Assembly (NCBI GenBank): GCA_030530045.1
Contig: JAUMVS010000110.1
Coordinates: forward strand, 1 to 5,179
Direction: 5' to 3'
Source of the DNA: Phoenicibacter congonensis
GTDB taxonomy: Bacteria; Actinomycetota; Coriobacteriia; Coriobacteriales; Eggerthellaceae
Length of the DNA stretch: 5,179 bases
Part shown: positions 1 to 5,179 of the stretch, piece after piece
Numbering within the stretch: position 1 is the first letter of the stretch
Layout of the letters: the number at the start of each line of letters is the position of its first letter
The notes under the pieces: model-generated
What the model was told of the DNA's origin: nothing
The model's input: only the letters and a program-made list of their open reading frames with translations
Databases searched by the model: none
Translations under genes and position numbers: made by a program

Positions 1-32
1 AACAGCACTGCGGATGGATATCTCGTTGCTCG

Positions 33-1325
33 CTAACTTTTAGCGGACAGCAATATAATAATATCATATTCAGCCTTGATTTGGGTTATGGATTTGTCGG
101 TTTCATCCAACCTCACATCCGCAGCCTCTTTCAAAATAAGGATTCTCTTTCGTTCATCCTCCGCCCGACGAGCCCTGCCATAAAAGAATACTCCCACACT
201 TAAAATAATGATTATAGAGACCGCCACATAACAAATTGTCCAAAAACGATGAAAGATCATTGCTTTTTCCTTTTCGTGGCTTTGCTCAAGATAATAATCC
301 TTCTGAGCTATAGAAGATGACTGAACCTGCATCTCAAGAACTCTAGCATCATAATCCTGAGTTGATCTGACAAGGTAGTCAAAAGCCCGTCCATTGTCCT
401 TGTTCAATCTGCAAATACGAGCCATGCAGTAATTGAACTCTGCACTCTCTCCATACCCATTTTCCCTAAGATACGACATAATCGTTCTCGAATCCTCCTT
501 TCTGCCAAACATTTCCAACAAATATGCATAGGCACAATTTTGATTAAGACTAAGGGTATTTTTATTTCCCGAGAGTTTTATTGCTTTCTCAAATATTTCA
601 AGAGCTTTTTTCTCATCGGCATATTGGCCGAAAGTCAGCATCTTTCCATAAGACTTCATTGCCGACACTTTATAATTCAATGGGAACTTGTCATCAGATA
701 TAATCTTACTGAACAAGGAATCAGCCGCTGCATAGTTCATCATATTAACATAAGTTTTGGCTTTATTAAGTTCCATCATTTGTGCAAAATTTTCATCGCC
801 AGACTCCTCGAAACAAGTTATCGCCTTGTCATAGCAAGCATTACATTCAGAATAATTATACGTTTTAGCATATGTCAGCGCAATGTCCGAACAGACAAAA
901 CCAACCATCCTCCGGTCTTTAACTTTATCAGAATGCTCTAATGCTTTTGAGAATGTTACAATAGCCTCATCATATCTTCCCATCGCATTTTGAATCCGGC
1001 CAAGATAACACAATGATTTTAACCTATCATCCAGATTTCCATGACATTCATAATATTGGACAGCTGGAGTGATTATACGAGGATTAGTGACAACAACTTG
1101 ATTTCTGTCAAGAGCCATTGAGTACAGCAATGAATATTTGGCTTTTTGCGTCTTCCCTTTTAATTTCAGTGTATCTATGGATTCTATTATCATTAATGCA
1201 CTGTCCGGCTTGACCCACATTATTGATTCTACTGAAGCAAATGTTTCCTCGATTTTCTTATCAACACAAGAGATAAATAGAAACGCTAATGCCATAAAGA
1301 CACTGAAAATTTTATAATCGCTCAT
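33..1325 (-). CDS. TPR lipoprotein with one transmembrane segment; C-terminus probably shortened
   Basis: 430 residues, starting at the ATG at 1325. The N-terminus is a lipoprotein-like signal: a basic/polar start, a hydrophobic stretch (about 6-19) and F-I-S-C with the candidate lipidated Cys at residue 20. Residues about 30-330 are alpha-helical with TPR-like pairs; the clearest is 101-130 (LGRIQNAMGRYDEAIVTFSK), with weaker units near 140-172, 185-210 and 240-285. A second hydrophobic segment (about 361-383, IIIILSVGVFF) is followed by an Arg-rich stretch and a charged, coiled-coil-like tail. This matches the Bacteroidales TPR proteins that have a periplasmic TPR region, one membrane helix and a cytoplasmic coiled coil. 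As I remember that family, many members carry a further C-terminal cytoplasmic region; here only about 45 residues follow the helix. Role is inferred only: sensing or scaffolding by protein-protein contact. It is the last gene of a possible three-gene minus-strand group, 43 bases after the small frame at 1369. Confidence 0.85.
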   Translation of the reverse strand: MSDYKIFSVFMALAFLFISCVDKKIEETFASVESIMWVKPDSALMIIESIDTLKLKGKTQKAKYSLLYSMALDRNQVVVTNPRIITPAVQYYECHGNLDDRLKSLCYLGRIQNAMGRYDEAIVTFSKALEHSDKVKDRRMVGFVCSDIALTYAKTYNYSECNACYDKAITCFEESGDENFAQMMELNKAKTYVNMMNYAAADSLFSKIISDDKFPLNYKVSAMKSYGKMLTFGQYADEKKALEIFEKAIKLSGNKNTLSLNQNCAYAYLLEMFGRKEDSRTIMSYLRENGYGESAEFNYCMARICRLNKDNGRAFDYLVRSTQDYDARVLEMQVQSSSIAQKDYYLEQSHEKEKAMIFHRFWTICYVAVSIIIILSVGVFFYGRARRAEDERKRILILKEAADVRLDETDKSITQIKAEYDIIILLSAKS

Positions 1326-1368
1326 CCTATATTTATTGTTTATGCAATTTAAAAGTACAAACTATGAA

Positions 1369-1566
1369 TCAGAACCGCAAATGCAAAGGATAATATTCAA
1401 TCAAACTTTTCTCTCCGATAAGGATTTCAGCTTGGCCATCCACTTTATGGAATCCTGATAGCCGCATTTGCAGAACCGAATCAATATCATTATTAAAGAC
1501 GGATTCAACACTATACATAAAGGTTCCCTCTTTATGGCTCTGAATTATTTCTGAGATTTCAGACAC
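1369..1566 (-). CDS. Small unrecognised protein, 65 aa (49 aa if started at 1518)
   Basis: I do not recognise this product. From the GTG at 1566 it gives 65 residues; the frame is open back to a TGA at 1617-1615. An in-frame ATG at 1518-1516 is preceded by a purine-rich GAGGGA at 1530-1525, with 6 bases between it and the ATG, which would make a 49-residue protein. The composition is protein-like: mixed charge, a polar middle (FNNDIDSVLQMRLSGFHKVD) and a C-terminus ending in Y-Y-P-L-H-L-R-F. There is no signal peptide, membrane segment, cysteine or double-glycine leader, so nothing suggests a processed secreted peptide. It fills the space between the barrel gene (60 bases upstream) and the TPR gene (43 bases downstream) in the same orientation. 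It could be a genuine small operon member or the 3' remnant of a decayed gene. An ATGATG at 1618-1613 lies in another frame and reaches a stop after 19 codons, at the start of this frame, so a frameshifted longer gene is also possible. Confidence 0.4.
   Translation of the reverse strand: MSEISEIIQSHKEGTFMYSVESVFNNDIDSVLQMRLSGFHKVDGQAEILIGEKSLIEYYPLHLRF
1525..1533 (-). promoter_or_regulatory. Possible Shine-Dalgarno site favouring the 1518 start
   Basis: On the minus strand the bases AAAGAGGGA lie 6 bases before the ATG at 1518-1516. The match to an anti-SD sequence is strong, whereas Bacteroidetes genes mostly lack such sites, so it may mark the true start of the small frame. It could also be chance: the bases also read as in-frame codons K-E-G of the longer version. 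Confidence 0.3.
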
Positions 1567-1626
1567 ATAACCTTTTATAATCCACTGAATCTCGTTGAAC
1601 GTAACAATGAAACATCATTCGATTAA

Positions 1627-3915
1627 CTACAACCTACCTCGTTCATCAGAACCGGCCTCGGAGCCACGGTAACGAGACTCGGTGGTGTTGAAACGATAGG
1701 AAACGGAAAACATCAGACCTTTGGATGCAATGTAGGAATTGTTGTCGATATGAATGTCGCCAAGGTCAAGGACATAACGGTTCCTTGAGGTTCTGAATAT
1801 GTCAGACCAGTATAGACCAAGATTCCATTTGTCAGTCTTGAAGGATTTTGAGAAGCCGACAAGCAGCTCTCCTTGAGTGCGGTAATGATAGACTGAATTG
1901 TGACCGGCGGAACTGAACGAAAAGTTGGCGAGTCCTCGGAACCCATTACCCAAATCAAACATGTTCTGCATCAAAAGTCTCAGCATTGGATCACCAAAAC
2001 TGGCACCGTTGATTTTAAGAAACGGCTTGTTCAGGAATATATTCACATACGGATACCAAATGCCTGCCGTTCCTGACCAATTCATAGCCAACGAAAGATT
2101 CCTGCTATGATCCACATTGAGCGGACGAGAAATCAACGCTTGACGGTCACCGTATCTCTCCACGACAGAGATTATCGGATTCCTCTTGTCAACGAAAGAG
2201 ACCACGCTCCTGAATCTGCGCCAAGAATACATCAAGGTCATGTCCCGAATGGTGGTGGAGACCAACTCTGAGTTTCCGGAGGAATACTCGAAGGAGGAGA
2301 TGTACTCGATGCTGTTCCGCATGTCGTGATACCTCGGACGCTCTACCTTGGCGGTATAACTTAGCCCAAGGCGATGACGGCCAAACAGTCTGCTGAGCGA
2401 AATCGACGGCAAAAAGCGACTGTCATAGAAACGGATCTCCGAAACGTCACCGGCCAGCGAGCCTTTTTGTGAGTTGTACTCGTAGCGGAGTTCGATTGAG
2501 ACGGCTGTCTTTTTCAGGCTGAAGTTCATACCAGAGAACGCTGCCGCAATCGATTCTTTCCGGGAACTTTCCGCCGAACGAAGAAAATACTCTCCTTGCG
2601 AAATCACGTTGAAATCCGTGTCATAGCCAGTCCTTGTGACTTCACCACCATAAAACACAGCCCCCCACCCAAAAGCATGGCCTATCTTTACTTTGCCTGC
2701 AGCGAGAGTGTAGTCGTACAGAGCTCCGGTCTGAATATTCCCAGACTCACCCTGTGTCACGTCCTGACGGGTCGTGTCGCGGCTTGAGGCATAGAATCCA
2801 TCCAAGTCCACACGTGTCGTGGGACTAAGATTAAAACCAAGATAACCACCGAGGTTGTGCGTGGTCATCCGCCGGTGGTTTTGGCTGTATGAACACATTG
2901 AGGACTCCGCTCCGGAACCGACTGTCAATGTCTCATCCGAGGTGATTCTATCCAGGAATCGAGGAGTGTGCATATAGTCATATTCACCGCCGAAAGTCAA
3001 TTTTCCACCATCATCATAGTCAAAGCCAAGCGTTCCGTCAAAACCGAGCCAATCAGTTCGTTGCAAAGATTCCCTAGTCTGTTGTACATGACACTCATCC
3101 TCCAGCGAACTCTTTCTTGTGACATCGGAATTTATCCTTGTGTCCCTAAAATTTAGTGCACCGAAAATGTCATAGTTTCCCCGACGGAAATTAAGGTTTG
3201 AATACCCATTCTCCGAGATCAGGCCATCAAAAAGAAATGCCTCTCCCATGACATTCCCACTCAATCCATCGCCTTCCTTTCTGCGTGTGCGGATGTCTAT
3301 GACCGCCCCCGTTGAACCGGAATATTCAGAACCAGGTGAAATAATAACTCTCATGGAATGAATGTCATCGCCGGAAAGTCGCTTTAAAGCCTGTTCATTG
3401 CGCATTTTCCGGCCATTTATGAATATGTCAGGACTTCCCTTGCCTAAAACTGACAGTTTTCCGCCAGCGGAACTTACAAACGGTAGATACGGAAATATCT
3501 CTTCTGCCTTTCTGATCTGAGCCAAGCTCGTCCCCTCGACAGTCACGGTAACGGAACGTCCGTCACTGATGTTCATCGGCGCGTCAGTCTTGACAGTACT
3601 GGCTTCAAGAAACATTGGAATGCGTTTGATGGTGACATCGCCAAGATTCCGCAAGCACATAGGCTTAATATATTCCTCATAACCAAAGCAATGGGCCACT
3701 AACAAGACCGAATCTTCTTTCGCATTAAGTACATAGTACCCAAGAGAATCAGTGGTCATCGCAGAGATTATTGACGAATCTCTCAGAGAACAAACAAACA
3801 CATTGACTGACTCCACACCAGTTCCACGCTCATCCAAAATACGGTGTTTCGCCTGCCCGAATCCAGAGATTGGAACAAGAAAAGCCATCAAATATATTGA
3901 CAGTTTAAGTCTCAT
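1627..3915 (-). CDS. Outer-membrane beta-barrel protein with carboxypeptidase-regulatory-like N-terminal domain
   Basis: 762 residues from the ATG at 3915. A Sec signal peptide covers about residues 1-21 (hydrophobic LMAFLVPISGFG, then Q-A). Residues about 22-105 look like the carboxypeptidase-regulatory-like beta-sandwich (reuse of G-V-x-x-V-N-V-F, then D-S-L-G-Y-Y). Residues about 110-212 form a plug-like region: F-I-N-G-R near 165, then ISPGSEYSGSTGAVIDIRTR at 192-211, the pattern that ends the plug in this barrel family. From about 218 onward alternating aromatic/polar strands build the barrel. The C-terminus, with F-S-V-S-Y-R-F at 736-742 followed by a tail with Y-R-G-S-E-A-G-S-D-E, is typical of Bacteroidetes 'outer membrane beta-barrel family' proteins (OMP_b-brl_3 type), related to TonB-dependent receptors but shorter. 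Length is normal for that family. Substrate is unknown; no SusD-like partner is visible in the window. It has its own predicted promoter and leads the minus-strand group. Confidence 0.9.
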   Translation of the reverse strand: MRLKLSIYLMAFLVPISGFGQAKHRILDERGTGVESVNVFVCSLRDSSIISAMTTDSLGYYVLNAKEDSVLLVAHCFGYEEYIKPMCLRNLGDVTIKRIPMFLEASTVKTDAPMNISDGRSVTVTVEGTSLAQIRKAEEIFPYLPFVSSAGGKLSVLGKGSPDIFINGRKMRNEQALKRLSGDDIHSMRVIISPGSEYSGSTGAVIDIRTRRKEGDGLSGNVMGEAFLFDGLISENGYSNLNFRRGNYDIFGALNFRDTRINSDVTRKSSLEDECHVQQTRESLQRTDWLGFDGTLGFDYDDGGKLTFGGEYDYMHTPRFLDRITSDETLTVGSGAESSMCSYSQNHRRMTTHNLGGYLGFNLSPTTRVDLDGFYASSRDTTRQDVTQGESGNIQTGALYDYTLAAGKVKIGHAFGWGAVFYGGEVTRTGYDTDFNVISQGEYFLRSAESSRKESIAAAFSGMNFSLKKTAVSIELRYEYNSQKGSLAGDVSEIRFYDSRFLPSISLSRLFGRHRLGLSYTAKVERPRYHDMRNSIEYISSFEYSSGNSELVSTTIRDMTLMYSWRRFRSVVSFVDKRNPIISVVERYGDRQALISRPLNVDHSRNLSLAMNWSGTAGIWYPYVNIFLNKPFLKINGASFGDPMLRLLMQNMFDLGNGFRGLANFSFSSAGHNSVYHYRTQGELLVGFSKSFKTDKWNLGLYWSDIFRTSRNRYVLDLGDIHIDNNSYIASKGLMFSVSYRFNTTESRYRGSEAGSDERGRL

Positions 3916-3931
3916 TGTTAATCGCTTAACA
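3916..3931 (-). promoter_or_regulatory. Start-codon-adjacent hairpin in the barrel gene leader
   Basis: On the minus strand TGTTAA-GCGA-TTAACA forms a perfect 6-bp stem closed by a four-base loop that fits the GNRA pattern, and the ATG follows at once with no spacer. The stem is mostly A-T, so stability is modest. Its position where a ribosome would bind makes a role in translation or as a protein-binding dyad conceivable. Function is inference only. Confidence 0.4.
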
Positions 3932-4064
3932 TGTGGTAATACATTTCATCCGCACCTACGTCATCCAAATAGCGGAAAATGATAAAAAAGAAAGTTGAAG
4001 TAGCAAAAAAATGAAAACAGATTTCTGAATTTTCATATGAATATATCAGTTATTTAAATTATTG

Positions 4065-4097
4065 CAAAGTTAAGTTCTTATAGTGAGATTGAGACAA
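4065..4097 (-). promoter_or_regulatory. Predicted Bacteroidetes-type promoter of the barrel gene
   Basis: The minus strand reads TAACTTTG at 4072-4065, an exact match to the Bacteroidetes -7 consensus TAnnTTTG. A TTG at 4097-4095 lies 22 bases upstream of it as a -33 candidate; the usual gap is about 19-21, so that half is weaker. Transcription would begin a few bases past 4065, leaving a leader of roughly 140 nt before the ATG at 3915. The surrounding DNA is AT-rich, which raises the chance of a random match. Confidence 0.5.
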
Positions 4098-4110
4098 TTT
4101 TTAACCTAAC

Positions 4111-4126
4111 TTTCAGATGACTGAAA
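4111..4126. promoter_or_regulatory. Perfect inverted repeat just upstream of the predicted promoter
   Basis: TTTCAG-ATGA-CTGAAA is a perfect 6-bp dyad with a 4-base centre. It lies 13 bases upstream of the candidate -33 element of the barrel gene, a position where an activator could bind. There is no U-tract, so it is not a good intrinsic terminator. The role as operator is inference. Confidence 0.3.
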
Positions 4127-4384
4127 AACGTATTTCCAATACCGCACAAAGATTATTTTTTACCATGCCGTGAAATACATATCTAACAAGCCTCACTTCA
4201 ATTTTTTGATATTAAACGCATTATGGACATATAAAATTAAAATCAAAATTAATCACTCCTGTCGCTCATTAAATATCAATAAATTACAAAAAAGCAGTTT
4301 CTACTCTGTAAAACCGTACAATACGCTCAAGCCTAAAAGATCCATAATACTAACGGTCATAGCCTGCTATGTGGACAGTAACGG

Positions 4385-4867
4385 ATGTGGGTAACCCTGG
4401 CCACTTGGGTCGGGGAGATGCCCGGCACCTGCACATTCGCCCAGACCTGCGGCGGCAATTCCGTCATCGAGCACAACGGCGACCTCTACCCTTGCGACCA
4501 TTTTGTCTATAAGGATTATCTCCTCGGCAACATCACCGAAAAGCCGATCGCCGAGATGATGCGCTCGGACAAGCAGACGGCCTTCGGCATCGACAAGCGG
4601 AACAAGCTCCCCACCAAATGCCTTAAGTGCGAATGGCTTTTCGCCTGCAACGGAGAATGCCCCAAGCATCGGTTCAACACCTACGAGTCCCGCCAAGGCA
4701 GAGGCGGCCTAAGGATCGAGACCGGCCTGAACGCCCTCTGCGACGGTTACAAGATGTTCTTCAGCCACGTCGCCCCCTACATGGACTATATGAAAGACCT
4801 CCTGTCCCGCAAGATGTCCCCCGCCTACGTCATCCCCTGGGCCAGAACCAACTCTCGCCGTATCTAA
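4385..4867 (+). pseudogene. C-terminal SPASM fragment of an anaerobic sulfatase-maturating enzyme (radical SAM)
   Basis: The complete enzyme (anSME) oxidises a Cys or Ser of a sulfatase to the catalytic formylglycine in the cytoplasm. Here 160 codons remain, about the last 40% of a protein of around 370-410 residues. All eight auxiliary Fe-S ligands can be seen with family spacing: C16-x5-C22-x14-C37, then C79-x2-C82-x5-C88-x3-C92, and C119. Asp38, right after C37, matches the proposed catalytic base next to the third Cys in the Clostridium perfringens enzyme (D277, from memory). Family stretches include CDHFV, F-A-C-N-G-E-C-P-K and HVAPYMDYMK. The radical-SAM core with CxxxCxxC is absent: recognisable homology begins at about codon 3 (V-T-L-A-T-W-V-G), and a TAA sits two codons upstream of the ATG in frame. 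The 3' end looks natural. No plus-strand promoter is evident. It is much richer in G+C than the DNA before it. Probably a non-functional remnant; a chimeric assembly join would look the same. Confidence 0.85.
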
Positions 4868-4992
4868 TCATTAGCCCGTGCGTGAAATCAAGCGAACCAC
4901 TCACGAGTTCGCCAACAGCATCTTGTGAGCAGGATTGGGGCAATTTTGCACACGAACGGAGAGGAGAGATTATTCCATTTGCGTGGAGAGCA

Positions 4993-5038
4993 AACACCTG
5001 ACCTTCAATCAATTACAAGTTCCTACTCTCCAAAATCG
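4993..5038. repeat. Imperfect direct repeat, copy 1
   Basis: Aligned without gaps to 5085-5130, 34 of 46 bases are identical. Both copies share AACACCTGAC near the left end and ATTACA and TTCC in the middle. The offset of 92 bases is not a multiple of three, so the two copies are not in one reading frame. A looser match continues to the right with a small gap. Looks like a dispersed or decayed tandem element. Confidence 0.6.
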
Positions 5039-5084
5039 AGGGGCAGCAATTCTCAACAAGTTGGAGGCCAACGAGTGATGCACC

Positions 5085-5130
5085 AACACCTGACTTTCAG
5101 CTCATTACAGATTCCCGCCCTCCCAAATTG
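5085..5130. repeat. Imperfect direct repeat, copy 2
   Basis: Partner of 4993-5038 (34 of 46 identical, ungapped). A further partial similarity links the bases between the copies (GCAATTCT at 5046) to GCAATTTT at 4940, each followed by a CA-rich stretch ending in GGAG. This suggests a repeat unit of roughly 90-105 bases present nearly twice. Confidence 0.6.
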
Positions 5131-5179
5131 ACTGGCAGGATTCACGAATATGTTAACTAACAACTGATTTCGCTCCACG

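Larger units (their letters stand above)
3916..4384. other. AT-rich intergenic region, no convincing gene
   Basis: This 469-base stretch separates the barrel gene from the sulfatase-maturase fragment, which point away from each other. It holds the barrel leader (3916 to about 4060), the predicted promoter, the upstream dyad and a 10-bp palindrome TTCATATGAA at 4032-4041 in the leader. From about 4127 to 4384 I see nothing convincing. A GTG-started plus-strand frame (4170-4394) is present, but its product is Lys/Asn/Ile-rich as translated AT-rich DNA tends to be, and I do not count it as a gene. No TAnnTTTG element faces the plus-strand fragment at 4385. G+C drops to 12 of 60 bases in 4201-4260. 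Confidence 0.75.
4868..5179. other. Non-coding region with degenerate repeats
   Basis: No convincing gene lies in these 312 bases. Overlapping short frames exist but none has recognisable family content, and the repeated segments fall in different frames, which argues against coding. The main content is a pair of imperfect direct repeats and a weaker partial copy. A small dyad TGTTA-AC-TAACA is at 5151-5162. I found no clear terminator for the fragment ending at 4867; CGTGA/TCACG near 4880-4905 would form only a weak 5-bp stem with a large loop. Confidence 0.6.

Noticed and set aside
1358..1387. Possible promoter before the TPR gene (TTTG, 19 bases, TAgTTTG on the minus strand)
   Set aside because: The -7 element has only one base instead of two between TA and TTTG, and the site overlaps the end of the small frame; too weak to call.
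1602..1618. AATGA/TCATT hairpin just after the barrel stop codon as a terminator
   Set aside because: Only five A-T-rich pairs and no following U-tract; it does not look like a working intrinsic terminator.
4244..4251. Second TAnnTTTG match on the minus strand (TAATTTTG)
   Set aside because: Lies in very AT-rich DNA more than 300 bases from the barrel start, and the nearest TTG upstream is 25 bases away, too far for a -33 element.
4170..4394. Plus-strand 74-codon frame in the AT-rich intergenic region
   Set aside because: GTG start, Lys/Asn/Ile-rich composition as expected from AT-rich DNA, no recognisable motif, and its end runs into the anSME fragment in another frame.
4367..4696. Minus-strand 109-codon frame opposite the anSME fragment
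   Set aside because: Antisense shadow of a strongly recognised GC-rich gene on the plus strand.
4925..5131. Plus-strand 68-codon frame at the right end
   Set aside because: It runs through both repeat copies, which lie in different frames relative to each other; no family features. Best seen as translated repeat DNA.
4868..5179. CRISPR array
   Set aside because: The repeats are about 72-74% identical, only two copies, and too long and irregular for CRISPR repeats and spacers.

Overview
The window looks like a mosaic stretch of a Bacteroidales chromosome (Bacteroides, Prevotella or Muribaculaceae type; the genus cannot be fixed). Three things point there: an outer-membrane beta-barrel protein with a carboxypeptidase-regulatory-like N-terminal domain, a lipoprotein-type TPR protein with one internal membrane segment, and a perfect Bacteroidetes -7 promoter element (TAnnTTTG) upstream of the barrel gene. 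A fragment of an anaerobic sulfatase-maturating enzyme fits a gut Bacteroidales as well.

Layout, right to left on the minus strand: promoter (about 4097-4065), a leader of roughly 140 nt that ends in a small hairpin touching the start codon, the beta-barrel gene (3915-1627), a small unrecognised reading frame (1566-1369, possibly starting only at 1518), and a TPR/transmembrane protein gene (1325-33). All three point the same way, with gaps of 60 and 43 bases, so they may form one operon. The inferred theme is an envelope module: an outer-membrane barrel, an unknown small product and a membrane-anchored TPR protein that could sense or scaffold. The TPR protein stops soon after its membrane segment, close to the window edge, and one extra base in an A4 run would keep it open to the edge.

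At about 4385 the sequence changes abruptly from very AT-rich non-coding DNA (12 G+C in the 60 bases 4201-4260) to GC-rich coding DNA (38 of 60 in 4441-4500). The GC-rich part (4385-4867, plus strand) is the C-terminal third of an anaerobic sulfatase-maturating radical-SAM enzyme. Its SPASM domain is complete, with all eight auxiliary-cluster cysteines, but the radical-SAM core is missing, so I call it a 5'-truncated pseudogene. The last 312 bases hold no convincing gene. They contain an imperfect direct repeat (34 of 46 positions identical, offset 92 bases) with a weaker partial copy, which looks like a dispersed non-coding repeat.

I do not see a clear new biological system. The best candidates for a second look are the barrel/small-ORF/TPR cluster with its structured leader, and the sharp junction that beheads the sulfatase-maturase gene.
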